Shown piece after piece: positions 14,964 through 23,065 of a stretch of DNA of 64,000 nucleotides. This stretch comes from Enterovibrio sp045679545. GTDB lineage: Bacteria > Pseudomonadota > Gammaproteobacteria > Enterobacterales > Vibrionaceae. Within the stretch, counting starts at the first letter, position 1, and every line of letters begins with the position of its first letter. The stretch is taken from the NCBI RefSeq assembly GCF_045679545.1, contig NZ_CP166194.1:1736001-1800000 (forward strand). Reading direction: 5' to 3'. The notes below the pieces were generated by a model. The model had not been told where the DNA came from and made no database searches. It saw nothing but the letters and a program-made list of their open reading frames with translations. A program made the translations under genes and the position numbers.

Positions 14964-17351
14964 TTAATCGCGGAGGTGAGCACCAAATTTTTCGCCAAGC
15001 GTCGCAACAACCGCTGCAACCGCCTCAGAAATATCACTTTCTTCTAACGTACGTTCGGTAGATTGAAGCGTCAGAGCGATAGCTAGACTCTTCTTGCCTT
15101 CTTCTACGCCCTTACCTTTATAAAGGTCGAACAGTTTAGAGCCGGTGATCAGTGCGTTTTCAGCCGTCAGGCACGCACGAACAACCGCTTCTGATTCTAC
15201 GTCATCAGCCACAATCACCGCGATATCACGACGGTTTGCAGGGAACTTAGAAATCACAACCGCTTCAGGGATCACACGTTGATTGATAGCCGCCCACTCG
15301 ATTTCAAACACGACAGTGCGACCATTCAGACCAAACTTACGCTCAAGTTCTGGGTGAACAGTACCGATGTAGCCAACAACTTTGCCGTCTACTTCAATCG
15401 CAGCGCTCTGACCTGGGTGCAGTGCTGGGTGCTTAGCCGCTTTGAATCTGTAGGCAAACTCGTTAGCTGTCAATTCAAGCACAGCTTCTAAGTCGCCTTT
15501 GAGGTCAAAGAAGTCGACTGTGTTAGCCGCAATGTCCCAATGCTCTTCAGAGCGAGAACCCGCAATCACACCCGCCAACATCATTTCCTGACGCATGCCA
15601 TTTTCAGCAGATGCTTCAGGGATAAAACGCAGACCTGCTTCGAACAAACGCACACGTGGTTGCTGACGTTTTTGGTTGTAAGCAACCGTGTTCAACAGAC
15701 CGGTCCACAAGCTCAGACGCATTGCTGACATGTCTGCAGAGATCGGGAATGGTAGAATCAATGGCTCAACATCTGGCACGATAAGCGCTTGTTGAGCAGG
15801 TTCAACGAAGCTATAGGTAATTGCTTCGTGGTAACCACGATCAACCAGCAAATCACGAACGCGCTTCAGAGGTTGGTTCGCCTCTTTGTATTCGTTCATG
15901 GTGAGGTGTGCTTCAGGAGCTTGGTTTGGAATATTGTCGTAACCGAAGATACGCCCTACTTCTTCAACCAAGTCTTCTTCGATAGCCAAATCAAAACGCC
16001 ATGAAGGCGCTTTCGCTGTCCAACCTGAATCTGTGGTTTCAACGTCACAACCTAGACGGCTTAAGATTTCAACAACATCATCAGAAGAGATGCAGTGACC
16101 CAACAGACGATCTAGCTTTGCACGACGCAGAGAAATGGTCTTCGCTTTAGGGAGATTTTCTTCAGATTCTTGCCCAACGATCTCACCTGCTTCACCACCA
16201 CAGATTTCAATCAGTAGTTGCGTTGCACGCTCCATCGCATGGAACTGAAGGTTTGAATCAACACCACGCTCAAAGCGGTGCGAAGAATCAGTGTGAAGGC
16301 CATAGCTACGGGCACGACCGCGGATTGCATCAGGTGCAAAGAATGCAGCTTCGAGCAATACGTCAGTCGTCTCAGTAGTCACACCAGAGAATTCACCACC
16401 AAAGATACCCGCAATCGCCAGCGCTTTGTTGTGGTCAGCAATAACAAGCGTGTTGTCATTGAGTTCTGCTTCGTTGCCGTCAAGAAGAACCAATTTCTCG
16501 CCTTGCTTCGCCATACGCGCAACGATGCCACCTTCGATCTTAGCCAGATCGAACGCGTGCATGGGTTGGCCCTGTTCTAGCATCACATAGTTTGTGATAT
16601 CAACGATTGGGTCGATAGAGCGAATGCCGCTACGACGCAGTTTTTCTTGCATCCAAAGTGGTGATGCAGCTTTAACATTCACGTTGCGAACAACACGGCC
16701 CAAGTAACGTGGACAGGCAATCGGCGCTTCGATAGCAACAGAGATCTTGTCATCGATTGACGGTACAACATTTTCAAACGCAGGCTCAGTCACTTCAGCG
16801 CGGTTCAATACACCCACTTCACGCGCCATGCCTTTTAGGCTCAAGCAGTCAGCACGGTTCGCTGTTAAATCAACATCAATGGTGACATCGTTTAGCGACA
16901 GGTATTCACGGAAGTCAGTACCCAGAACGGCGTCTGCAGGTAGCTCCATGATGCCGTCAGATTCAACGTTAATGCCCAACTCGGTGAACGAGCAAAGCAT
17001 ACCGTGAGAAGGTTGACCACGCAGTTTCGCTTTCTTGATTTTAAAATCGCCAGGTAGAACCGCTCCAACGGTTGCCACTGCGACCTTAATACCCAAACGA
17101 CAGTTTGATGCACCACAAACGATGTCTAGTAGCTCTTCGCCACCGACGTTTACTTTGGTCACACGCAGTTTGTCAGCATCAGGGTGTTGGCCGCACTCAA
17201 CCACTTCACCAACAACCACGCCGGTGAACTCACCTGCAACAGCTTCAACGTCGTCTACTTCTAGACCCGCCATGGTGATTTGGTGTGCCAGTTCTTCGCT
17301 ATTTACAGCAGGCTTAACCCACTCACGAAGCCAGGATTCACTGAATTTCAT
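14964..17351 (-). CDS. pheT: Phenylalanine-tRNA ligase beta subunit
   Basis: PheT forms an alpha2-beta2 enzyme with PheS that charges tRNA-Phe. The 795-residue protein shows the N-terminal tRNA-binding domain (VVGEVVECGQHPDADKLRV), the B3/B4 editing core (LLEAAFFAPDAIR), the B5 domain and the C-terminal ferredoxin-like anticodon-binding domain (SKFPANRRDIAVIV). Its length is normal. It starts 19 bases after the pheS stop codon, in the usual operon arrangement. Confidence 0.98.
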   Translation of the reverse strand: MKFSESWLREWVKPAVNSEELAHQITMAGLEVDDVEAVAGEFTGVVVGEVVECGQHPDADKLRVTKVNVGGEELLDIVCGASNCRLGIKVAVATVGAVLPGDFKIKKAKLRGQPSHGMLCSFTELGINVESDGIMELPADAVLGTDFREYLSLNDVTIDVDLTANRADCLSLKGMAREVGVLNRAEVTEPAFENVVPSIDDKISVAIEAPIACPRYLGRVVRNVNVKAASPLWMQEKLRRSGIRSIDPIVDITNYVMLEQGQPMHAFDLAKIEGGIVARMAKQGEKLVLLDGNEAELNDNTLVIADHNKALAIAGIFGGEFSGVTTETTDVLLEAAFFAPDAIRGRARSYGLHTDSSHRFERGVDSNLQFHAMERATQLLIEICGGEAGEIVGQESEENLPKAKTISLRRAKLDRLLGHCISSDDVVEILSRLGCDVETTDSGWTAKAPSWRFDLAIEEDLVEEVGRIFGYDNIPNQAPEAHLTMNEYKEANQPLKRVRDLLVDRGYHEAITYSFVEPAQQALIVPDVEPLILPFPISADMSAMRLSLWTGLLNTVAYNQKRQQPRVRLFEAGLRFIPEASAENGMRQEMMLAGVIAGSRSEEHWDIAANTVDFFDLKGDLEAVLELTANEFAYRFKAAKHPALHPGQSAAIEVDGKVVGYIGTVHPELERKFGLNGRTVVFEIEWAAINQRVIPEAVVISKFPANRRDIAVIVADDVESEAVVRACLTAENALITGSKLFDLYKGKGVEEGKKSLAIALTLQSTERTLEESDISEAVAAVVATLGEKFGAHLRD

Positions 17352-17370
17352 TTCTCAATTACCCCAATGC

Positions 17371-18354
17371 TTACTTGAATTGTTTCAGAAAACGCAAATC
17401 GTTCTCGAAGAACGCACGCAGGTCATTCACGCCGTAACGCAGCATGGTTAGACGCTCTACACCCATACCGAAGGCAAAGCCTGAGTATTTCTCTGGGTCA
17501 ATGTTTACTGCGCGAAGTACGTTCGGATGAACCATACCGCAACCAAGGATTTCCAACCATTTGCCGTCTTTACGACGAACATCCACTTCCGCTGAAGGTT
17601 CAGTGAATGGGAAGTAAGAAGGACGGAAACGGACTTCAAGATCTTCTTCAAAGAAGTTACACAGGAAGTCATGAAGGATGCCTTTTAGCTGCGCAAAGTT
17701 AACATTTTCGTCAACCAGCATACCTTCAACTTGGTGGAACATTGGCGTGTGCGTTTGGTCGTAATCATTGCGGTAAACACGGCCAGGTGCGATGAAACGC
17801 AACGGTGGCTGGCTTTCTTCCATGGTGCGGATCTGAACGCCTGAAGTGTGCGTACGAAGCATCAGATCTGGGTTAAAGAAGAAGGTGTCATGGTCAGTAC
17901 GTGCTGGATGATCTTCTGCAATGTTCAGCGCATCGAAGTTATGGAATGCATCTTCGATTTCAGGGCCAGTTTTTACATCAAAGCCCAAATCACCAAAGAA
18001 GCTTTCAATGCGTTCGATAGTGCGAGTAACCGGGTGAATACCGCCATTCTCAATACGACGACCAGGCAGGGTCACATCAATAGATTCCGCCGCAAGCTTC
18101 GCCTCTAGCTCAGCACTTTCTAGCGCATTCTTGCGCTCTGAAATTGCCTGCTGAACAGCTTGCTTCGCTTTGTTAATGCTTGCGCCCGCTTCACGGCGTT
18201 CTTCGTGTGGCAGTTTGCCTAGAGACTGAAGCTGCAATGTCAGCTCACCCTTCTTACCCAGGTACTTTACGCGTACCTCATCCAGAATCGCAACAGAGTC
18301 AGCCGCTTCAATGGCTGCTGTTGCGTTGGATAGAATCTCGTCTAGTTGTTGCAT
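17371..18354 (-). CDS. pheS: Phenylalanine-tRNA ligase alpha subunit
   Basis: PheS carries the catalytic class II core. The 327-residue product has the N-terminal coiled coil, LPGRRIENGG, motif 2 (THTPMFHQVEG), FRPSYFPFTEPSAEVDV and motif 3 (GFAFGMGVERLTMLRYG). The start at 18354 matches the E. coli length and follows GAGGAAACG; the frame extends 28 codons further upstream without support. A 411-base gap with the rplT terminator lies upstream, so pheST has its own promoter. Confidence 0.98.
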   Translation of the reverse strand: MQQLDEILSNATAAIEAADSVAILDEVRVKYLGKKGELTLQLQSLGKLPHEERREAGASINKAKQAVQQAISERKNALESAELEAKLAAESIDVTLPGRRIENGGIHPVTRTIERIESFFGDLGFDVKTGPEIEDAFHNFDALNIAEDHPARTDHDTFFFNPDLMLRTHTSGVQIRTMEESQPPLRFIAPGRVYRNDYDQTHTPMFHQVEGMLVDENVNFAQLKGILHDFLCNFFEEDLEVRFRPSYFPFTEPSAEVDVRRKDGKWLEILGCGMVHPNVLRAVNIDPEKYSGFAFGMGVERLTMLRYGVNDLRAFFENDLRFLKQFK

Positions 18355-18715
18355 CGTTTCCTCATCCACCCAATGGGGGCAGTGTCCTAAGGGGAGTAAA
18401 AGATATACCAATTCTCGTAACAAAATGCGTTTCTTCAATGCAAATTAGCACCAATCGATTTTGCTCTGAGAATTGGTATAAACGTAACGGTACATAGTAA
18501 ATAAACCGTGAACTAAAGCCAAACTGAAAGTGACCTCAAGTGCCTGTCATGCCTAATTCATCACCAGATTTAACGCCGAATTGCGTAAATCGCGAAGAGC
18601 ATGGGCTTTTCTTGAAAAGAGAAGGCTAAATTATCAGTATCAGAGCGCGATAAATATCATCAAAGGAAGAGAGTAAGCAGCAAAAAGAAAATGAAGCTTG
18701 GCAAATTTCAGGCGT
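18355..18715. other. pheS leader region
   Basis: In many relatives this interval encodes a phenylalanine-rich leader peptide that controls pheST by attenuation. I found no convincing ATG-started leader and no attenuator T run. An open stretch of hydrophobic codons around 18645-18710 lacks a standard start. The region does contain the inverted-repeat element at 18404-18480. Confidence 0.4.
18404..18480. repeat. 77-base element with 13-bp terminal inverted repeats
   Basis: TATACCAATTCTC at 18404-18416 is the exact reverse complement of GAGAATTGGTATA at 18468-18480, with 51 bases between. ATACCAATT-type ends recur in Vibrio intergenic repeats. It lies directly upstream of the pheS ribosome-binding site and would be transcribed in the pheS leader. 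It could be a small non-autonomous mobile repeat or a leader stem. Confidence 0.5.
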
Positions 18716-18742
18716 AAAAAAGGGGAGCCGAGGCTCCCCTTT
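18716..18742 (-). terminator. Terminator of infC-rpmI-rplT operon
   Basis: An 11-bp stem (AAAGGGGAGCC with GGCTCCCCTTT) is followed on the minus strand by T residues, 24 bases beyond the rplT stop codon. Confidence 0.85.
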
Positions 18743-18765
18743 CTTGCAAAATCTATTCTGTAAAA

Positions 18766-19119
18766 TTACAGAGCAGCTTTCGCTTTCTCAACAAGTACAG
18801 AGAAAGTAGCTTTGTCGAATACTGCGATATCAGCAAGGATCTTACGATCGATTTCGATAGACGCTTTCTTCAGACCGTTGATGAAACGGCTGTAAGACAT
18901 ACCATTTTGACGAGCAGCAGCATTGATACGTGCAATCCACAGTTGACGGAATTGACGTTTCTTCTGACGACGGTCACGGTAAGCGTATTGACCAGCTTTG
19001 GTAACTGCTTGGAAAGCTACGCGGTAAACACGTGAACGTGCACCGTAGTAACCTTTAGCTTGTTTTAGAACTTTCTTGTGACGTGCACGAGCTTGTACAC
19101 CACGTTTTACGCGAGCCAT
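18766..19119 (-). CDS. rplT: 50S ribosomal protein L20
   Basis: This 117-residue basic protein begins MARVKRGVQARARHKKVLKQ and has the conserved YRDRRQKKRQFRQLWIARIN segment. L20 is needed early in 50S assembly and in enterobacteria represses its own operon by binding mRNA upstream of rpmI. AGGAGA precedes the ATG. It follows rpmI by about 40 bases. Confidence 0.98.
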   Translation of the reverse strand: MARVKRGVQARARHKKVLKQAKGYYGARSRVYRVAFQAVTKAGQYAYRDRRQKKRQFRQLWIARINAAARQNGMSYSRFINGLKKASIEIDRKILADIAVFDKATFSVLVEKAKAAL

Positions 19120-19160
19120 GGACTCTCTCCTAAACTAAATCGTTAATAAACTAAGAAAAA

Positions 19161-19355
19161 TTATGCGTATGGAAGCATACGAACAACTGCAGCAACTTCG
19201 CACTTAGGCAGAATTGCATTTGGACGCAGTTGACGTTTGTTCTTAGTAGTACGCTTAGTCAGGATGTGACGTTTTGTCGCGTGCTTGAACTTGAAGCCGC
19301 CAGCAGTTTTCTTGAAACGCTTAGCTGCACCTTTGTTTGATTTCATCTTAGGCAT
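19161..19355 (-). CDS. rpmI: 50S ribosomal protein L35
   Basis: The 64-residue basic protein (MPKMKSNKGAAKRFKKTAGG) is typical L35 in length and sequence. It lies between infC and rplT. A hairpin in the 100-base infC-rpmI gap may belong to the L20 autoregulatory region known from E. coli. Confidence 0.98.
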   Translation of the reverse strand: MPKMKSNKGAAKRFKKTAGGFKFKHATKRHILTKRTTKNKRQLRPNAILPKCEVAAVVRMLPYA

Positions 19356-19407
19356 GATGAATTAACTCCGCATTGTTGCGTTAATAACAATGTAATCCGG
19401 CGAACAA

Positions 19408-19435
19408 AGAGGCTATGCCCGAAGGCATAGCCTCT
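19408..19435 (-). promoter_or_regulatory. UUCG-capped hairpin between infC and rpmI
   Basis: On the minus strand a 12-bp perfect stem (AGAGGCTATGCC with GGCATAGCCTCT) is capped by C(UUCG)G, a very stable tetraloop. Only a short TTTG follows, so it is a weak terminator at best. Its position agrees with the rpmI translational-control region described in E. coli, where L20 acts. That assignment is inferred. Confidence 0.5.
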
Positions 19436-19456
19436 TACGTTACTTGTATGCCGAAA

Positions 19457-20005
19457 TTACTTCTTTTTAGGGGCAAGAACCATGATCATTTGACGACCTT
19501 CGATTCGCGTTGGGAAGCTTTCTACCAAACAAATTTCAGCAGTGTCTTCTTTCAAGCGATTCAAAACGTCAACACCGATTTCTTGGTGCGCCATTTCGCG
19601 ACCACGGAATCGGATTGTAACCTTGACCTTGTTACCCTCTTCAATAAAGCGAACCAGGTTGCGTAGTTTTACCTGATAGTCGCCAATATCGGTACCAGGA
19701 CGGAATTTGATTTCCTTAACCTGAATAACCTTCTGTTTTTTCTTCTGCTCTTTCGTAGCCTTGCTCTTTTCGTAAATGAACTTACCGTAGTCCATCACGC
19801 GACAGACAGGTGGTTCGGCATTAGGGCTAATTTCGACCAGATCTACACCTGCATCTTGAGCAGCTGCTAGAGCATCCTCGATTGATACTACGCCAACGGC
19901 TTCGCCGTCTAGGCCTGTCAAACGAACTTCACTTACGCCGCGAATTTCGTCATTCAATCGATGAGCATTTTGTTTAACTGGGACTTTTCTTGTTGCGCCT
20001 TTAAT
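19457..20005 (-). CDS. infC: Translation initiation factor IF-3 (ATT start)
   Basis: IF-3 binds the 30S subunit and rejects non-standard start codons. The family core begins NDEIRGVSEVRLTGL and continues through EISPNAEPPVCRVMDYGKF to MVLAPKKK. The frame continues upstream past a TTG at 19957 to an ATT at 20003-20005, giving (M)KGATRKVPVKQNAHRL, which fits the E. coli N-terminus (MKGGKRV) and gives 182 residues. GGAGGAATAAGGT directly precedes the ATT. The rare start is the basis of IF-3 autoregulation in E. coli. Only three bases separate it from the thrS stop codon. Confidence 0.95.
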   Translation of the reverse strand: MKGATRKVPVKQNAHRLNDEIRGVSEVRLTGLDGEAVGVVSIEDALAAAQDAGVDLVEISPNAEPPVCRVMDYGKFIYEKSKATKEQKKKQKVIQVKEIKFRPGTDIGDYQVKLRNLVRFIEEGNKVKVTIRFRGREMAHQEIGVDVLNRLKEDTAEICLVESFPTRIEGRQMIMVLAPKKK

Positions 20006-20008
20006 ACC

Positions 20009-21937
20009 TTATTCCTCCAAAATATTGAGCGTTCGGGTACGAACTTCGTTCTCGAGCAGAGAAATGAATTCGTCAATTTTATATTTACCCAAATCTTTAC
20101 CTTTGCGTGTACGTACCGCGATTTCACCGGCTTCCATTTCTTGGTCACCGCAAACCAACATATAAGGTACGCGCTTCAAAGTGTGTTCACGGATTTTAAA
20201 ACCAATCTTCTCGTTTCTCAAGTCCGCTGACGCTCTAAAACCTGCTTTTTGCAGTTTTTTCGCTACTTCCTGAACATAATCAGCCTGATTGTCAGTGATA
20301 TTCATGACAACCGCTTGCTGAGGAGCCAGCCATACCGGGAAATGACCCGCGTATTCTTCAATCAAAATGCCAATGAAGCGTTCCAGAGAACCCAAAATCG
20401 CACGGTGAATCATGACTGGGGTATGGCGTTCGTTGTCTTCACCAACGTACGTTGCGCCCAAACGCTCAGGCAGAGCAAAATCGAGCTGAACAGTACCACA
20501 CTGCCATGCGCGATCCAAACAATCATGCAAAGTAAATTCAATTTTAGGACCATAGAAAGCACCTTCGCCCTCTAAAATCTCAAATTTGATGTCCATTGAC
20601 TCAAGTGCTTCAGCCAATGCCTTCTCTGCACGGTCCCACATTTCATCAGAACCAACGCGCTGTTCAGGACGTGTAGACAGTTTTACAACAATCTCATCAA
20701 AACCGAATGTTTTGTATGTGTCGTAAACCATCGAGATGCAAGACGTAACTTCTTCTTGAACTTGGTTTGGCGTACAGAAGATGTGTGCATCATCCTGAGT
20801 GAAGCCACGAACGCGCATCAGACCGTGCAATGCACCTGATGGCTCGTTACGGTGACAGCTACCAAACTCAGCCATACGCAGCGGCAAATCACGGTATGAC
20901 TTAAGACCTTGGTTAAAGATCTGTACGTGACCTGGGCAGTTCATCGGCTTCAGTGCATATTCACGGCTTTCTGATTGCGTAGTGAACATGTAGTCAGCGT
21001 ATTTGTCCCAGTGACCAGAGCGTTCCCAAAGAACGCGATCCATGATCAGCGGGCCTTTAACTTCTTGGTATTCATATTCGGTCAGTTTTTCACGAACGAA
21101 CATTTCCAGTTCACGGAAAACAGTCCAACCATTGTGGTGCCAGAACACCATACCCGGCGCTTCTTGCTGCATGTGGTACAGATCAAGTTGCTTACCTAGT
21201 TTACGGTGGTCACGTTTTGCCGCTTCTTCAAGACGAACAAGGTGTGCTTTTAATTCTTTCTTGTCGTAAAACGCGGTGCCGTAGATACGTTGCAGCATCT
21301 TGTTGTCGCTGTTACCACGCCAGTAAGCACCAGCAACGTTCAAGATTTTGAAGTTTTGGCAGAAGCTCATGTTCGGCACGTGCGGACCGCGGCACATGTC
21401 GATGTATTCTTCATGGTGGTAAAGTCCCGGGCGATCGTCACGAGCAACGTTCTCGTCCAGAATTTCAATTTTGTAAGTCTCGCCGCGTGACTCAAACGTA
21501 TCACGCGCTTCCTGCCAGCTCACATTCTTCTTAACGACCTGATATTTGGTTTTTGCCAACTCTTTCATGCGTTTTTCAATCGCATCAAGGTCTTCTTGGG
21601 TCAACGAGCGATCCAAGTCAAGGTCATAGTAGAAGCCGCTGTCGATGGTCGGACCGATCGCCATTTTTGCATCAGGGAAAAGTTGCTTGATCGCATGACC
21701 CAGCAAGTGTGCACAAGAGTGACGAATAATTTCGAGACCGTCTGCGTCTTTCGCTGTGATGATTTCTAGCTTAGCGTCGTGTTCAATCAAATCACACGCA
21801 TCAACACGATTTCCGTCAACACGACCAGCGATACAAGCTTTAGCAAGACCAGGGCCGATGTCGAAAGCCACATCATAAGTAGAAACCGGGTTGTCAAAAG
21901 AACGTTGACTACCGTCAGGAAGAGTAATTACAGGCAT
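20009..21937 (-). CDS. thrS: Threonine-tRNA ligase
   Basis: This class II enzyme charges tRNA-Thr. The 642-residue protein has the N-terminal TGS domain (MPVITLPDGS), an editing domain with the HSCAHLLGHAI zinc-type motif, and a catalytic core with motif 2 (RNEPSGALHGLMRVRGFTQD) and the zinc ligands Cys and His around MNCPGH and HRAILGS. The C-terminal anticodon domain includes RNEKIGFKIREH. AGGAT precedes the ATG. In E. coli ThrRS represses its own translation through leader hairpins. Confidence 0.98.
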   Translation of the reverse strand: MPVITLPDGSQRSFDNPVSTYDVAFDIGPGLAKACIAGRVDGNRVDACDLIEHDAKLEIITAKDADGLEIIRHSCAHLLGHAIKQLFPDAKMAIGPTIDSGFYYDLDLDRSLTQEDLDAIEKRMKELAKTKYQVVKKNVSWQEARDTFESRGETYKIEILDENVARDDRPGLYHHEEYIDMCRGPHVPNMSFCQNFKILNVAGAYWRGNSDNKMLQRIYGTAFYDKKELKAHLVRLEEAAKRDHRKLGKQLDLYHMQQEAPGMVFWHHNGWTVFRELEMFVREKLTEYEYQEVKGPLIMDRVLWERSGHWDKYADYMFTTQSESREYALKPMNCPGHVQIFNQGLKSYRDLPLRMAEFGSCHRNEPSGALHGLMRVRGFTQDDAHIFCTPNQVQEEVTSCISMVYDTYKTFGFDEIVVKLSTRPEQRVGSDEMWDRAEKALAEALESMDIKFEILEGEGAFYGPKIEFTLHDCLDRAWQCGTVQLDFALPERLGATYVGEDNERHTPVMIHRAILGSLERFIGILIEEYAGHFPVWLAPQQAVVMNITDNQADYVQEVAKKLQKAGFRASADLRNEKIGFKIREHTLKRVPYMLVCGDQEMEAGEIAVRTRKGKDLGKYKIDEFISLLENEVRTRTLNILEE

Positions 21938-22240
21938 TTGAATATCCTATTTACAGTGGTGTTACACACGAAGTAACACTTGTTTTAGTTATTGGCGTCT
22001 TAACTCGAGGAGTATTGAATAGACGTCTTAGAGAGTGCTTCATCCGGTGCCCATTTAAATACCAATCAAAACGGGCGCACCTGAAGCGAGACGCGATTGT
22101 AACCGCGCCCCTGCCCGTGATCAATTCGTATCAATACACAATTGTGTCAAATCAACAAATCACCACGGTTTTTCATTGTGTTGGATACACTGATGTTTCC
22201 GACTTATACCTAAGCAACGTCAATACGCAGGTATGTGATG
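21938..22240. other. thrS upstream region
   Basis: This 303-base stretch contains a hairpin about 20 bases upstream of the thrS start (GTGTTAC at about 21959 with GTAACAC at about 21972). It could be an operator stem like those bound by ThrRS in E. coli, but this is not demonstrated. A Vibrio-type repeat fragment (TGATGTTTCCGACTTATACC) lies at 22191-22210. No gene was recognised. Confidence 0.4.
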
Positions 22241-22699
22241 TTATAGATGCCCAGAGAAGTTCGTGCCCTTAGCCATGCGGTCATAAAGGATGACATTGAC
22301 GCAAGCGGCCAGGTTCATACAGCCATTCGTTGGAATGTAGATGGTTTCCGCACAAAACTCGGTGATCTCTTTCTTAAGCGAATTGTCTTCTGGGCCAAAG
22401 ATGTAAAACGCACGAGCAGGATGCTTATAGGTTGGAAGCGGCTTAGCCCCTTCTACCAATTCAACGGCAATAGGAATGCAGCCAACTGGCACAACAGATT
22501 TAAGGTCATCAACGCCAATAAGCGGTGTATCTAACACTCTGTTTTTCGTATCGGTACAAAACTTTGCAGCCCTGTCATAACGGGTGCCGGTGTAAAACAC
22601 GGAATTCACACCGTAACAGCCAGCAGCACGCATAACAGAACCGACATTTTCGGGAGATTTTGGGTTTACTAACCCGATACAGCTGTAACCTTGTTTCAT
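22241..22699 (-). CDS. RNA methyltransferase, TrmH/SpoU (SPOUT) family
   Basis: SPOUT-fold enzymes methylate tRNA or rRNA with S-adenosylmethionine through a C-terminal trefoil knot. The 152-residue protein has motif 1 (NPKSPENVGSVMRAAG), motif 2 (FIFGPEDNSL-like YIFGPEDNSL) and motif 3 (IYIPTNGCMNLAACVNVILYD). It is a minimal single-domain member. The exact RNA target cannot be read from the sequence. It has no close operon partner. Confidence 0.88.
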   Translation of the reverse strand: MKQGYSCIGLVNPKSPENVGSVMRAAGCYGVNSVFYTGTRYDRAAKFCTDTKNRVLDTPLIGVDDLKSVVPVGCIPIAVELVEGAKPLPTYKHPARAFYIFGPEDNSLKKEITEFCAETIYIPTNGCMNLAACVNVILYDRMAKGTNFSGHL

Positions 22700-23052
22700 T
22701 TTTCCAATAACGCCAAAATTTAAATTGGCGACATTCTACATGATTTGTACCTTGTCCTCGCTGCTAGCAAAACTTTTTCGGAAAAAACATTCTTGTTAAC
22801 TGGAAGGTACACGTTCCATACCGATATTTTCAGATGGTCTTTTTCATGAAAAATCGCGGGTATTAAAAGGAAAATAAGCAATGAAACTGTCAGAAATTGA
22901 TTCGCAGTGATTTGATATGGAGAGAAAAAATTCAGATCAAAGTGATCCAAAAGCCCAAATGGTGGCGTAAATAGGTTTGATGTTGCAATGCTGTAGTTCA
23001 GGCCTCATTGGTACTCGCCACGAGGCCTGCTTTTTATCAAAGATTCATGGAT
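22700..23052. other. Intergenic region with orphan plus-strand terminator
   Basis: Both flanking genes are on the minus strand, yet a hairpin with a T run points along the plus strand at 22999-23035. Upstream on the plus strand are a GGAAAATAAGCA ribosome-binding-like site and a 9-codon frame (ATG at 22881), followed by a frame ending in KPKWWRK. It may hold a small RNA or micropeptide gene. Confidence 0.35.
22999..23035 (+). terminator. Terminator-like hairpin with no annotated plus-strand gene
   Basis: CAGGCCTC (22999-23006) pairs with GAGGCCTG (23022-23029) and is followed by CTTTTT on the plus strand. On the minus strand it lacks a T run, although it could mark the end of the glycerophosphodiesterase message. 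Confidence 0.55.
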
Positions 23053-23065
23053 TCATGGATTCATG
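23043..23065. repeat. Tandem 8-bp repeat at 3' end of phosphodiesterase gene
   Basis: The unit ATTCATGG occurs almost three times in a row (23043-23065). The stop codon of the minus-strand glycerophosphodiesterase gene lies inside it. Confidence 0.7.

Noticed and set aside
18645..18710. A hydrophobic frame upstream of pheS as a PheM-type leader
   Set aside because: It has no ATG, GTG or TTG near a ribosome-binding site at its 5' end, few clustered Phe codons and no attenuator T run.
22720..22950. A 76-codon minus-strand frame
   Set aside because: It has no ribosome-binding site or recognisable domain, and its composition looks like chance in an AT-rich gap.
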